Source: CAYUPI01 sp964446585 (GTDB taxonomy: Bacteria > Verrucomicrobiota > Verrucomicrobiia > Limisphaerales > UBA8199). From it: a stretch of 15,248 nt of DNA. Numbering within the stretch: position 1 is the stretch's first letter; each line of letters begins with the position of its first letter. The stretch spans positions 1 through 15,248 of the forward strand of contig CAYUPI010000095.1 in the NCBI GenBank assembly GCA_964446585.1, written 5' to 3'. Shown one piece after another: positions 5,817 through 15,248 of the stretch. The position numbers and the translations under genes were made by a program. The notes under the pieces were generated by a model. That model worked only from the letters and a program-made list of their open reading frames with translations, did not search any database and was not told the origin of the DNA.

Positions 5817-6779
5817 TCACCGACGCCATTCCTTTTTCGGCGGCTCGGGCAGGCCTTGCGCCCGCAGCGCCGTGCGAAAGTGCATTTTCGACACTTTCGA
5901 CAGCCCGTCAGCGCCGTGTTTGCTGACGAATTCCCTGGCCGCGGCGTCCACGGCCGCCGACGCACCGCGCGGCAATTCCATTTCGAACTGTTTTTCCAGC
6001 GCCCCGAGTCTCGTCACAAATTCATGCCGGGCCAGAATTGAGGCCGCTGCCACCGCCAGATCCTCCTCGGCCCTATGCTTCTGCACCAACTCGATTTCGC
6101 GACCCAGGCTCATCAAGGCTTTGGCGACTGTGGCTTTATCGGAGGCAAATTGATCGCTGATAGCTCGTGCCGGCGGCGGATTCATTCGGTGCCGTTGCTC
6201 CATCAGATTTTCAATCACGCGCGCATGGCCCCAGGCCAGCAAAGTGTTCACGCTCCGCATCCTGGCATAAAGCCGGTTGTAAGCCTCGTTGCCGATCGGC
6301 ACGACCGAGGTGACACATCCTGGCGTCTTCCGAATCAACTCGGCCAGCTCCCTAATTCGTTTGTCGCTGGAGATGTTTTTTGAATCGCGAATGCCGGCGT
6401 CTTTCCACGCCTGGACGACAGCGCCGTTCACGTACGCTCCGGCGATGCAGAGCGGCCCGAAGAAATCGCCCTTGCCGCTTTCATCGACCCCGAGCCGTGG
6501 CAGAAGCAGTTCCGGATTCAACACGCTCTCGTACCCAAGCCGCGCCTCTTGCAAAATCTCTGGCTCCAGCACAAATTCGATAAACTCCTGCGTCCCTTTG
6601 CCCTGCACCACGAGCTTGCCGCTCTCGTAAAACACCAGGTTAGTCTTTTCCTTCTCGGCAGCAAAACGCGCATACGGGACTTCGCGAAATTTGTAGTGCC
6701 GCGCCTCCAGCAGATCTTTTAACGCCGCCGCCTGCAAGTCGGTCAGCTTGCAGGTATAGGAACTCAACGGTTTCGCCAC
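5817..6779 (-). CDS. rnhC: Ribonuclease HIII
   Basis: Removes RNA from RNA-DNA hybrids (R-loops and primers) in the cytoplasm. The open frame runs upstream to 6989, deep into divergent mutY, but those residues are not family-like. The GTG at 6779 gives 320 aa, close to the usual 300-315, and the protein then begins MAKPLSSYTCKLT. Residues 1-80 form the TBP-like substrate-binding domain typical of HIII. The catalytic domain starts at LGVDESGKGDFFGPL, where Asp99 and Glu100 match the first acidic pair; Asp209 (SDQF) and Asp240 (EEDLAVAAASILAR) complete the DEDD set with family-like spacing. DSKNISSDKR (132-141) is also typical. No ribosome binding site is seen, so the start is moderately sure. 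Confidence 0.93.
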   Translation of the reverse strand: MAKPLSSYTCKLTDLQAAALKDLLEARHYKFREVPYARFAAEKEKTNLVFYESGKLVVQGKGTQEFIEFVLEPEILQEARLGYESVLNPELLLPRLGVDESGKGDFFGPLCIAGAYVNGAVVQAWKDAGIRDSKNISSDKRIRELAELIRKTPGCVTSVVPIGNEAYNRLYARMRSVNTLLAWGHARVIENLMEQRHRMNPPPARAISDQFASDKATVAKALMSLGREIELVQKHRAEEDLAVAAASILARHEFVTRLGALEKQFEMELPRGASAAVDAAAREFVSKHGADGLSKVSKMHFRTALRAQGLPEPPKKEWRR

Positions 6780-6822
6780 AGTTGTCGGATCGTAGGATTT
6801 TGCCCTACACTCCGCAACTGTG
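6777..6822. promoter_or_regulatory. Nested palindrome in the rnhC/mutY divergent region
   Basis: CACAGTTG (6777-6784) and CAACTGTG (6815-6822) form a perfect 8-base inverted repeat. Inside it, GTAGG (6792-6796) and CCTAC (6804-6808) form a second one, with centres only half a base apart (6799.5 and 6800). The outer arms contain the GTG start codons of both genes. A shared operator is possible; the space is too small for two conventional promoters plus leaders. Confidence 0.5.
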
Positions 6823-7959
6823 AGCGAGTCGCGTGTCGAGAATCCAGTGCCGAGTGTGCGATTCTCCCGCCTCGTGCGGAGGTTGCTCCCCTGGTTCGCG
6901 GCCAATGCCCGCGATTTGCCCTGGCGCCGCACGCGGGATCCGTATGCGATCTGGGTTTCGGAAATCATGCTCCAGCAAACGCAGGTCAAGACGGTCGTGC
7001 CCTACTGGCGACGCTGGATGCGGGCGCTGCCGAGCATCGAAGCTGTCGCGTCGGCCCGGTCGGAGCGGATTCATAAATTTTGGGAAGGCCTGGGATACTA
7101 CACGCGCGCGCGGAACCTGCAAAAGGCCGCGCAGGTGATTGTTGACAAGCACGGCGGCAGGTTCCCGCGGACTTTCGACGAGGTCTTCGCGCTGCCGGGG
7201 ATTGGACGCTACACCGCCGGCGCCATCTGCAGCATCGCTTTCAACCAGCCTGAAGCAATCCTGGATGGGAACACGATTCGCGTTCTGACCCGGTTGTTTG
7301 GTCTTGGCGGGAATCCCCGCCATCCGAAAGTGAATGACAAACTCTGGCACCTCGCAAAGCGGTTGGTGTTCGAGGCCGCGGCGCTCCAGGGCACCAACCA
7401 CGCCAGAGCTCCACGATTCTGCTCAATGCTGAACCAATCCTTGATGGAACTGGGCTCACTAATTTGCACGCCGCGGCAGCCACAGTGCGGGATTTGCCCG
7501 GTGGCGAGTTGCTGCGCAGCTTTGAAGCAAGGCCGGGTGCACGAACTGCCGCATCAGAGCGCGCGCCCTCGATTGGTCTCGCGTCGGTTCATCGCCCTGG
7601 TCGCACGGCACCGCGGCCGGTTTCTCGTCCGCCAGCGGCCGGCCGGAGTCGTTAATGCGCACCTATGGGAGTTTCCGAATGTGGAAGTCGCGCTGCAAGA
7701 ATCGGACCCGCAGAAAGCGGCGCAAAAGTACCTCGTTGCCGGGCCGGCCAAACTTGAGCCGCTCTGCACCATTAAGCACTCGATTACGCGGTACCGGATA
7801 ACGCTTGAGGTCTTTCGGGCTCGGCTCCAGGGTGCTGCCAAACGCGAGCCTATGAACGCACGATGGTTGGGCCGAGGCCAATTGAGGCGGCTCCCTTTCG
7901 CCAGCGCCCATAAACGGATCTTGCCGTTGGCGATTGATTTGCCCGCGCGCGTTAGATAG
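6820..7959 (+). CDS. mutY: Adenine DNA glycosylase MutY
   Basis: Removes adenine mispaired with 8-oxoguanine, the last line of the GO repair system. 379 aa, within the family range, from a GTG at 6820. The HhH-GPD domain covers residues about 15-235: SEIMLQQTQV carries the catalytic Glu48, LPGIGRYTAGAI (125-136) is the helix-hairpin-helix, and LDGNTIRVLTR carries catalytic Asp149. The [4Fe-4S] loop is complete, with Cys216-x6-Cys223-x2-Cys226-x5-Cys232. The C-terminal NUDIX-like domain (about 252-370) that recognises 8-oxoguanine is present, with RRFIALVARHRGRFLVRQRP and LWEFPNVEV. The segment around 190-205 is slightly unusual before MLNQSLMELG but in frame. It is followed after 41 bases by a cysteine desulfurase that could feed its cluster. 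Confidence 0.95.
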   Translation: MSESRVENPVPSVRFSRLVRRLLPWFAANARDLPWRRTRDPYAIWVSEIMLQQTQVKTVVPYWRRWMRALPSIEAVASARSERIHKFWEGLGYYTRARNLQKAAQVIVDKHGGRFPRTFDEVFALPGIGRYTAGAICSIAFNQPEAILDGNTIRVLTRLFGLGGNPRHPKVNDKLWHLAKRLVFEAAALQGTNHARAPRFCSMLNQSLMELGSLICTPRQPQCGICPVASCCAALKQGRVHELPHQSARPRLVSRRFIALVARHRGRFLVRQRPAGVVNAHLWEFPNVEVALQESDPQKAAQKYLVAGPAKLEPLCTIKHSITRYRITLEVFRARLQGAAKREPMNARWLGRGQLRRLPFASAHKRILPLAIDLPARVR

Positions 7960-8000
7960 CTTCTGCAAATGAAGGCGCGTTTCGCCGCGTTCCGAGCCGC

Positions 8001-9152
8001 ATGACTTACTTTGACCACAATGCCACTTCGCCCGTTATGCCTGTGGCGCGACAGGTCTGGCTGGACGCCACGGAAAAGTTCATTGGCAATCCTTCCAGCC
8101 CTCACAGAGTCGGCGCCCGCGCCGACGCCGCGCTGACGGAGGCGCGCGAAAAACTGGCGGCGATACTCGGCTGCGATCCGCTCGACATCGTCTGGACGTC
8201 CGGGGCGACCGAGTCCAACAACGCCGCGTTACATCATTTTGCCCGAGCGCTTGACACAAGAGAGGAAGTCTGGATTTCCGCCATCGAACATCCATGCGTC
8301 CTGGAGGCTGCCCAATATTATTTCCCGCGTCGGCGGCGGCTGATCCCGGTAACGCACGATGGCATCATCGACCTCGACTGGCTGACCGTTGAGCTGGCTG
8401 AAAAGCGCCCGGGCGTGGTGGCCGTCATGGCCGCCAATAACGTCACCGGCGTGCTGCAACCGTGGCGCGAAGCGCTGGCCATCTGTCAGCAATACGAAGT
8501 TCCATTTTTTTGCGACGCGGTGCAGTGGCTGGGAAAGATGCCAGCCAACGGTTTGGGTGGATGCGACCTGGTCAGCGGCTGTGCGCATAAGTTCGGCGGT
8601 CCGCGCGGCATCGGTTTTCTCAAGTGCCCCAGCCGCGGGCGTGTCCACTCCCTGATATTCGGTGGCCCGCAGGAGGAAGGCCGTCGCGCGGGAACCGAAA
8701 ATGTAGCGGGTGCGGTTGCGTTCGTGGCGGCGCTGGAGGCTCGCGAGCAGGCCATCGCGGCCGCCGAGGCCAAACCACGCCTGAGTTGGCGCCAGGAGTT
8801 TGAAAACCAGCTTCGCCAAACGATGCCGGATGCTCTAGTCGTGGGAGCAGCCACCAGGCGCCTCTGGAACACCGTCGCTGCCCTGATGCCCGAGGTCGCC
8901 TCGCACACGCGCTGGGTGGTGAAATTGGACAAACTCAGCTTCGCAGTATCCATCGGCTCGGCCTGTTCAACAGGAAAGGAGGAGCCATCGCACGTGCTGA
9001 CGGCGATGGGTTTCAAACCCGCGGAAGCCAGCCGCGTGCTCCGCTTCAGCAGCGGCTGGGAAACGACTCCGGGCGAGTGGACGGCGCTTGCCGATGCGCT
9101 GTCCAAAGTCTATTTTGACGCGCATCCCATGAATACCCGGACTGCCGCATAA
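8001..9152 (+). CDS. Cysteine desulfurase (NifS/IscS type)
   Basis: PLP enzyme that takes sulfur from cysteine as a persulfide for Fe-S clusters and thiolated tRNA. 383 aa, typical length. The N-terminus YFDHNATSPV (3-12) is the family start. SGATESNN (67-74), His97 in EHPCV, Asp172 and Gln175 (CDAVQ) and the PLP lysine Lys197 in AHKFGGPRG are all present, as are RAGTEN (229-234) and the catalytic loop SACSTGKE with Cys322. The long-loop SACS form marks the NifS/IscS group. Where most members have NNE-x-G, this one reads NNVTG (Val148), a small deviation near the cofactor. No IscU-like scaffold gene is next to it. It follows mutY at 41 bases and precedes the SOD gene at 16 bases on the same strand, so co-transcription is likely. 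Confidence 0.93.
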   Translation: MTYFDHNATSPVMPVARQVWLDATEKFIGNPSSPHRVGARADAALTEAREKLAAILGCDPLDIVWTSGATESNNAALHHFARALDTREEVWISAIEHPCVLEAAQYYFPRRRRLIPVTHDGIIDLDWLTVELAEKRPGVVAVMAANNVTGVLQPWREALAICQQYEVPFFCDAVQWLGKMPANGLGGCDLVSGCAHKFGGPRGIGFLKCPSRGRVHSLIFGGPQEEGRRAGTENVAGAVAFVAALEAREQAIAAAEAKPRLSWRQEFENQLRQTMPDALVVGAATRRLWNTVAALMPEVASHTRWVVKLDKLSFAVSIGSACSTGKEEPSHVLTAMGFKPAEASRVLRFSSGWETTPGEWTALADALSKVYFDAHPMNTRTAA

Positions 9153-9168
9153 ACCATCAATTAAAACT

Positions 9169-9891
9169 ATGATGACCCGACGCCACGCTCTGAAAGCTAC
9201 TGTACTTGCCACCGCCGCCTGTGCGGCCGGCTCCACTATTCTTCCGGCCCGCGGCCAAGCCACGGCCACGCCGCCCGCGGGACCCTTCACCTTGCCACCG
9301 CTGCCATACCCATTTGACGCGCTGGAACCGCACATCGACGCTCGCACGATGGAAATCCATCATGACAAGCATCACGCCGCCTACGTTACGAATCTGAACA
9401 AAGCCCTCGTCGATTTTCCTGAGCTGGGCAAAAAGAACGTCGAAGAACTACTTAAGGAATTGAGCACACTGCCGGAAAAAGTCCGGGTCGCAGTCCGCAA
9501 TCAAGGCGGTGGCCATTTCAATCACACGCTCTTCTGGCAAATGATGAAGCGCAACGGCGGCGGGCAGCCGAAAGGAGAATTGGCCGGCGCCATTGACAAG
9601 AACTTCGGCAGCTTCTCGAGTTTCAAAGACAAACTGACCGATGCTGCGACCAAAGTTTTCGGCAGCGGTTGGGCCTGGCTGGCGCTGCAGGGCGGCGAGC
9701 TAAAGATCGAATCGGCGCCCAATCAAGACAACCCGGTGAGCCAGGGCAAGCAACCGCTGCTCGGCCTCGACGTTTGGGAACATGCTTATTACCTCAAATA
9801 CCAAAATCGTCGGCCAGAGTACATCGCCGCCTGGTTCAATGTGATCAACTGGGATTACGTCTCCGAGCGCTACGCAAAATTCAAAGCGTAG
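9169..9891 (+). CDS. Tat-exported Mn-type superoxide dismutase
   Basis: Converts superoxide to hydrogen peroxide and oxygen. 240 aa, longer than cytoplasmic forms because of an N-terminal signal: Arg-Arg at 4-5 in TRRHALK fits a twin-arginine motif, with an Ala-rich core to about residue 21 and likely cleavage after the ARGQA region (about 28-31). The mature enzyme starts at FTLPPLPYPFDALEP. Metal ligands are His64 (EIHHDKHH), His119 (GGGHFNHTLFW), Asp201 and His205 (DVWEHAYY); the gateway Tyr72 is present. Gln186 in NQDNP matches the Mn-type outer-sphere Gln, so Mn or a cambialistic metal is favoured over Fe. Starts at 9169 and 9172 are both possible. It acts outside the cytoplasm, so it would guard the envelope rather than the DNA. 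Confidence 0.93.
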   Translation: MMTRRHALKATVLATAACAAGSTILPARGQATATPPAGPFTLPPLPYPFDALEPHIDARTMEIHHDKHHAAYVTNLNKALVDFPELGKKNVEELLKELSTLPEKVRVAVRNQGGGHFNHTLFWQMMKRNGGGQPKGELAGAIDKNFGSFSSFKDKLTDAATKVFGSGWAWLALQGGELKIESAPNQDNPVSQGKQPLLGLDVWEHAYYLKYQNRRPEYIAAWFNVINWDYVSERYAKFKA

Positions 9892-9945
9892 GTGCGGATC
9901 TCAAAATTATAGAAGCCGGCATAAGGAATTGCGACAATCCGCCCG

Positions 9946-12060
<2,115 letters not shown>

Positions 12061-12068
12061 GTCTTGGA

Positions 12069-12680
12069 TCAGAGTTGGTCGCTCCGCAATAGTTTGACAC
12101 CAGCCCGCTTCAGTTCCGCGAGTGCTTCGGTGATATCTGACGGCTGCAAATTAATTCCTCGGCAAGCGTCTTCGATCACTGAGGTCTTGAAGCCGAGTAC
12201 ACCGGCGTCCAGAGCGGTGAACTTCACGCAGTAGTCGGTAGCCAGGCCGCAAATGAAAACCTCATTCACCCGTTTGCTTTTCAACCAATCTCCCAGACCG
12301 GTAGCGCGAAGATGACGGTTATCGTAAAACCCACTGTAACTGTCAATTGTGGGATCGATGCCCTTTTGGAACACACGAGCGATTCGCTCCCGAACCAAAC
12401 CTGAAGCAATCTCAGCACCTCGGGTGTTTTGCACGCAATGGACCGGCCAGAGAGTCTGGCTCATTCCGTTCAGCAGGATTTGCTCGAACGGTTTTTTTCC
12501 GGGATGATTCGACGCGAAACTGCCGTGGTTGGCGGGGTGCCAGTCCTGTGTGGCGACCACAATCGGGAATTTTTGTTGCAGCCGGTTCGCGACCGGAATC
12601 ACTTCGTCTCCTTTCGGAACGGCGAGCGCGCCGCCCGGCAGGAAATCAATTTGGATATCAGTCAGGATCAACGCGTTCAT
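12069..12680 (-). CDS. pncA: Nicotinamidase
   Basis: Hydrolyses nicotinamide to nicotinate and ammonia, the first step of NAD salvage. 203 aa, standard length. The cysteine-hydrolase triad is Asp8 (ILTDIQIDF), Lys106 (VFQKGID) and Cys151 (ATDYCVK). The metal site is Asp46 and His48 in DWHPANHGSFA, with His52 or the later His81 (WPVHC) as further ligands. ICGLATDYCV (143-152) is the family signature. The start at 12680 overlaps the 3' end of pncB by 23 bases on the same strand, so the two are translated as a coupled pair, and PncA's product is PncB's substrate. No strong ribosome binding site is seen, which suits coupling. It converges on the membrane/SpeE gene. Confidence 0.95.
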   Translation of the reverse strand: MNALILTDIQIDFLPGGALAVPKGDEVIPVANRLQQKFPIVVATQDWHPANHGSFASNHPGKKPFEQILLNGMSQTLWPVHCVQNTRGAEIASGLVRERIARVFQKGIDPTIDSYSGFYDNRHLRATGLGDWLKSKRVNEVFICGLATDYCVKFTALDAGVLGFKTSVIEDACRGINLQPSDITEALAELKRAGVKLLRSDQL

Positions 12681-14142
12681 GCTGCGTCGGCTTCTGCCTG
12701 CCTTGAAGGATCAGCCGCGTCTTCAGTTCGTGCAATCCTAACTCTAGGCCAGCCGGGTACGTATGTGGGTTGACCAAGCGCTTGATGCCTACGTGCAGCA
12801 TGGCCAACTGGTGCCGCGCTCGCCCGCGAGCTTCGGCCAACGAGGGCCGCGGGTAAACCAGTCTGCCTCCGCGAAAAACAGGAATGAGCAAGTCCTCCCA
12901 AGCGGTGCCGGGCGGGAAGTTTTTTCGACGGGTCGCATCCAGAGGATCCACGATCGTGAAGCTCTCAGGCGTGGGACGACTGATATCGTAAATGGCGTCC
13001 CCCACGAATTCATTCTCCGAGCGAAACCGGCGCACCTGGAGAATGCCGGGATTTGTGGACTTGGTGGCCTGTTCCGATCGTTTGACCTTTGGCTGCCATG
13101 CGCCATCGGGCAGGCGAATGGCGGAGAGCTTATAAACTCCGCCGAGCGCCGGTTGGTCGTATGCCGTCACGAGTCTCGTGCCCACACCCCACACCGTGAT
13201 CCGGGCGTCTTGTTGCTTCAGGCTCTCGATAATGTGCTCATCCAGATCATTGCTCCCGACGATCACAGCATCCGTGAAACCGGCTTGGTCGAGAATTTTG
13301 CGCGCTTCGATGCTCAGGAATGCCAGATCTCCAGAATCGAGCCGGATGCCGGCTAGCGTGTGGCCCTGCTGGCGCAGTCGCTCGCCGATCTTAACAGCCT
13401 GCCGGACACCTTCCAGCGAATCATAAGTGTCCACCAGAAAAATGCAGTTGTTCGGCAGAGCTGTGGCGTAGGCCGCAAAGGCCTCCAACTCGGTATCAAA
13501 CGACAGGACCCAGCTATGGGCATGAGTGCCGGAAACCGGAATGCCAAAGGCCTTCCCCGCCAGCACGTTGGAAGTGCCGGCACAACCGCCCAGGTACGCC
13601 GCCCGGCTGGCCGTCAGCGCCCCATCGCTGCCTTGAGCTCGCCGTAGTCCGAACTCCACCACGGGTTCGCCTCTCGCGGCCAGACAAATGCGCGCCGCCT
13701 TCGTGGCGATGAGCGAGGGAAAGTTCAGCAGGTTCAGCAAGAGCGTTTCCAGCAGTTGCGCCTGGAGGATTGGGCCCTGCACGCGCAGCAACGGTTCGTG
13801 AGGGAAGACCGCCGTACCTTCGGCCACGGCGTCCACATCGCAGGTGAAGCGCAGTTTGCTCAGGTATTCGAGAAAGGCCGGCTCGAACAACGGCCGCTGA
13901 TCGCGTCCTTGAACCGTCGCCAAATAGGCCAGGTCGTCGGGCGCAAACCGGAACTCCTCAAGAAAATCGATTACCGCCTCCAGGCCGCAGGCGATTGTAA
14001 AGCCACTGTGGAAGGGAGCGACGCGAAACGAGACGTGGAAGGCCGCTTCCTTGTCCATCGTGCCCGATTTCCAATAAGCGCACGCCATCGTCAATTGATA
14101 GAGATCTGTCAACAAAGCGCGCGATTCGCATTGCTGACTCAT
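12658..14142 (-). CDS. pncB: Nicotinate phosphoribosyltransferase
   Basis: Joins nicotinate to PRPP to give nicotinate mononucleotide, using ATP, in the cytoplasm. From the ATG at 14142 the protein is 494 aa and begins MSQQCESRALLTDLYQLTM, where LTDLYQLTM is the family N-terminus. In-frame starts at 14163 and 14190 would add 7 or 16 residues, and none has a clear ribosome binding site. Further signatures are FGLRRAQG, the SGTHAHSWVLSF loop with the phosphorylated-His region, LVDTYDSLEGV, IRLDSGDLAFLS, VIVGSNDLDE and VWGVGTRLVTAYDQPALGGVYKL. All core parts are in order. It overlaps downstream pncA by 23 bases and diverges from mutM; the palindrome at 14180-14195 lies between them if the 14142 or 14163 start is right. 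Confidence 0.93.
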   Translation of the reverse strand: MSQQCESRALLTDLYQLTMACAYWKSGTMDKEAAFHVSFRVAPFHSGFTIACGLEAVIDFLEEFRFAPDDLAYLATVQGRDQRPLFEPAFLEYLSKLRFTCDVDAVAEGTAVFPHEPLLRVQGPILQAQLLETLLLNLLNFPSLIATKAARICLAARGEPVVEFGLRRAQGSDGALTASRAAYLGGCAGTSNVLAGKAFGIPVSGTHAHSWVLSFDTELEAFAAYATALPNNCIFLVDTYDSLEGVRQAVKIGERLRQQGHTLAGIRLDSGDLAFLSIEARKILDQAGFTDAVIVGSNDLDEHIIESLKQQDARITVWGVGTRLVTAYDQPALGGVYKLSAIRLPDGAWQPKVKRSEQATKSTNPGILQVRRFRSENEFVGDAIYDISRPTPESFTIVDPLDATRRKNFPPGTAWEDLLIPVFRGGRLVYPRPSLAEARGRARHQLAMLHVGIKRLVNPHTYPAGLELGLHELKTRLILQGRQKPTQHERVDPD

Positions 14143-14179
14143 CGACTGAGAATGCTTGGTCATTCCGCTGCGTACGCTG

Positions 14180-14195
14180 AAATCATGCATGGTTT
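14180..14195. promoter_or_regulatory. Near-perfect 16-base palindrome between pncB and mutM
   Basis: AAATCATGCATGGTTT is symmetric around CATGCATG with one mismatched pair (T at 14183 against G at 14192). It lies 38 bases upstream of the preferred pncB start and 51 bases upstream of mutM, a suitable place for a repressor site. It does not match the NrtR operator that I remember, so the regulator is unknown. Confidence 0.35.
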
Positions 14196-14246
14196 GAGTC
14201 AACTGGAATTGCTTTCGCCGCTGGCTTTGCGGATTATCTTGTCCCC

Positions 14247-15101
14247 GTGCCTGAACTGCCTGAAGTCGAAGTACTTGTCCGCCATCTTTCTCCGCTGCTC
14301 CGAAACAAACGGATCCGAGCTGTCGAACTGCGCCGCCCCAAAGTGCTCCTGCCGACCTCGGTCCGTCAGTTTAAGCACGTCGTGCGCGGGGCGAGATTTT
14401 TCGGATTAACGCGGCGCGGGAAATACCTGGTGTTTGAGCTTCAGCCCGCAAACGGCACCGTTCCGATTATCATGCTCGGACACCTTGGAATGACCGGCCG
14501 CATGTATTTGTTGCCGGCAGAAGCTCCGCTTCCCAAACACGCCGCAGTCATCTTGTGCTTGGGGCACGAGCAATTCGTATTCGAAGACACACGCTACTTT
14601 GGCAGACTAACGCTGGACTGCAGCGCGCTGACAAAACTGGGACCGGAACCTTTGGGGCCGGACTTCACACGCGAAGCGTTTGCCCGCGCACTGAAGCGCT
14701 CCCGCCAGGCGATCAAAGTCAAACTCCTCGACCAAACGGTATTAGCCGGCCTCGGTAACATTTACGCCAGTGAATCGCTCTTTCGCGCCGGCTTGGCGCC
14801 GACGTTGCCTGCCAGCCAACTCACCGCGGAGCAGGTTAAGCGCCTCCGCAAAGCCATTCGTGGCGTCCTCACGAAAGCCATTGAGTGTGGTAGCACCGTG
14901 CCGCTGGACTTTGATGGCAGCGCTGGCCGTGACGGCTTGTATTACTTCGGCCGGGCACGCGAAGCCGAGGACTCCGACACTGAACGTCTCCAGGTTTATG
15001 ACCGTGCCGGAGAGTCTTGCCCGCGGTGTGGTGCCCTCATCCGACGCCGCGTGCAGGCGGCTCGGAGCACGTTTTACTGCCCGCGTTGCCAGCGACGATG
15101 A
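14247..15101 (+). CDS. mutM: Formamidopyrimidine-DNA glycosylase MutM (Fpg)
   Basis: Excises 8-oxoguanine and formamidopyrimidines and cuts the strand by beta/delta elimination. 284 aa, slightly longer than the usual 270. The GTG at 14247 puts Pro2 and Glu3 (MPELPEVE) at the N-terminus, which is required for catalysis because Pro2 is the Schiff-base nucleophile. Lys59 (RRGKY), the LGHLGMTG strand (78-85, the intercalating-residue region), Arg116 and Phe118 (DTRYFGR) and Asn171 (GNIYASE, in the H2TH motif) are present. The zinc finger is intact: Cys258-x2-Cys261 and Cys278-x2-Cys281, with DNA-binding Arg273 just before it. It diverges from pncB by about 104 bases. Together with mutY upstream it gives two of the three GO-system activities. 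Confidence 0.96.
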   Translation: MPELPEVEVLVRHLSPLLRNKRIRAVELRRPKVLLPTSVRQFKHVVRGARFFGLTRRGKYLVFELQPANGTVPIIMLGHLGMTGRMYLLPAEAPLPKHAAVILCLGHEQFVFEDTRYFGRLTLDCSALTKLGPEPLGPDFTREAFARALKRSRQAIKVKLLDQTVLAGLGNIYASESLFRAGLAPTLPASQLTAEQVKRLRKAIRGVLTKAIECGSTVPLDFDGSAGRDGLYYFGRAREAEDSDTERLQVYDRAGESCPRCGALIRRRVQAARSTFYCPRCQRR

Positions 15102-15188
15102 TGTCTTCAGGGTTAAGCCGCCACCGCACAGATGGGATGCGGCAGAATGCGTTTGACCGGGGCGAGATTGACTAGTAGATTCTGCTCC

Positions 15189-15203
15189 CTCTGAGCTTCA
15201 GAG
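15189..15203. other. Hairpin downstream of mutM
   Basis: CTCTGA-GCT-TCAGAG is a perfect 6-base stem with a 3-base loop, 88 bases after the mutM stop. A second stem, TCCCGA-ATCG-TCGGGA, follows at 15220-15235. Neither is followed by a T-run. I see no gene in 15102-15248. Confidence 0.35.
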
Positions 15204-15248
15204 TAGCTCGATGGTAGCGTCCCGAATCGTCGGGAGTAACCGGCGAGC

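Noticed and set aside
6780..6989. N-terminal extension of RNase HIII to 6989
   Set aside because: It would run antisense into mutY and make the protein about 70 residues too long; the GTG at 6779 gives the normal length.
6805..7401. 198-aa minus-strand open frame opposite mutY
   Set aside because: It is antisense to the catalytic core of mutY, with no recognisable motif or start signal.
13756..14409. 217-aa plus-strand open frame opposite pncB
   Set aside because: It runs antisense through pncB and into mutM in another frame; both real genes have full motifs.
15198..15248. tRNA-like stretch at the right edge (TAGCTCGATGGTAGCG followed by a CCCGA/TCGGG stem)
   Set aside because: The D-arm-like part is short by several bases, the anticodon-like loop has 6 or 4 bases instead of 7, and no T arm (GTTC) is visible before the window ends.

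Overview
The window looks like part of a chromosome from the phylum Verrucomicrobiota, probably the Pedosphaera/Limisphaera side. This rests on family resemblance recalled from memory, not on a search: a secreted protein ending in an NQFFRA-type tail, the helix-turn-helix protein with an LKPLGKPAQNG motif, an integrase with a GGSQSD box, TN-V repeat lipoproteins, RNase HIII, and heptanucleotide repeats of the CTCAACT and CTCGCCC types.

Left part (1 to about 2963): the right end of an integrated element, prophage-like or another integrative element. It holds a small membrane coiled-coil protein cut by the window edge, a lipoprotein rich in Thr-Asn-x-Val repeats, a small secreted protein, a helix-turn-helix (possibly excisionase-like) protein, and a convergent tyrosine recombinase. 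The recombinase lies next to the 3' end of a tRNA-Thr(CGT) gene (2964-3038), the usual layout of a tRNA-integrated element. The rest of the element and the second att copy would lie left of the window.

Right part (3039-15248): ordinary, tightly packed chromosomal genes, with no protein-free gap above 300 bases apart from the tRNA region. On the minus strand there is a likely operon crcB (fluoride channel) - DUF190 (PII-like) - DUF3303-like. Divergent from it is a secreted PQQ-type beta-propeller protein. Then come rnhC (RNase HIII, minus), divergent mutY, a cysteine desulfurase, a Tat-exported Mn-type superoxide dismutase, and a large membrane protein with a spermidine-synthase-like domain. 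An overlapping pncB-pncA pair for NAD salvage (minus) and divergent mutM follow. MutY and MutM are the two glycosylases of 8-oxoguanine repair, the desulfurase could supply sulfur for the MutY [4Fe-4S] cluster, and the SOD removes superoxide outside the cytoplasm, so the right half has an oxidative-damage flavour.

The least ordinary observations are: (1) a recombinase whose first catalytic Arg is Gln; (2) heptamer arrays lying in frame inside the membrane/spermidine-synthase gene, where a one-unit change would shift the frame, with a related trace at the end of the first gene; (3) a nested, nearly concentric palindrome in the 40-base rnhC/mutY divergent region that contains both GTG starts; (4) palindromes between crcB and the propeller gene and between pncB and mutM. 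I did not find a clearly new multi-gene system.
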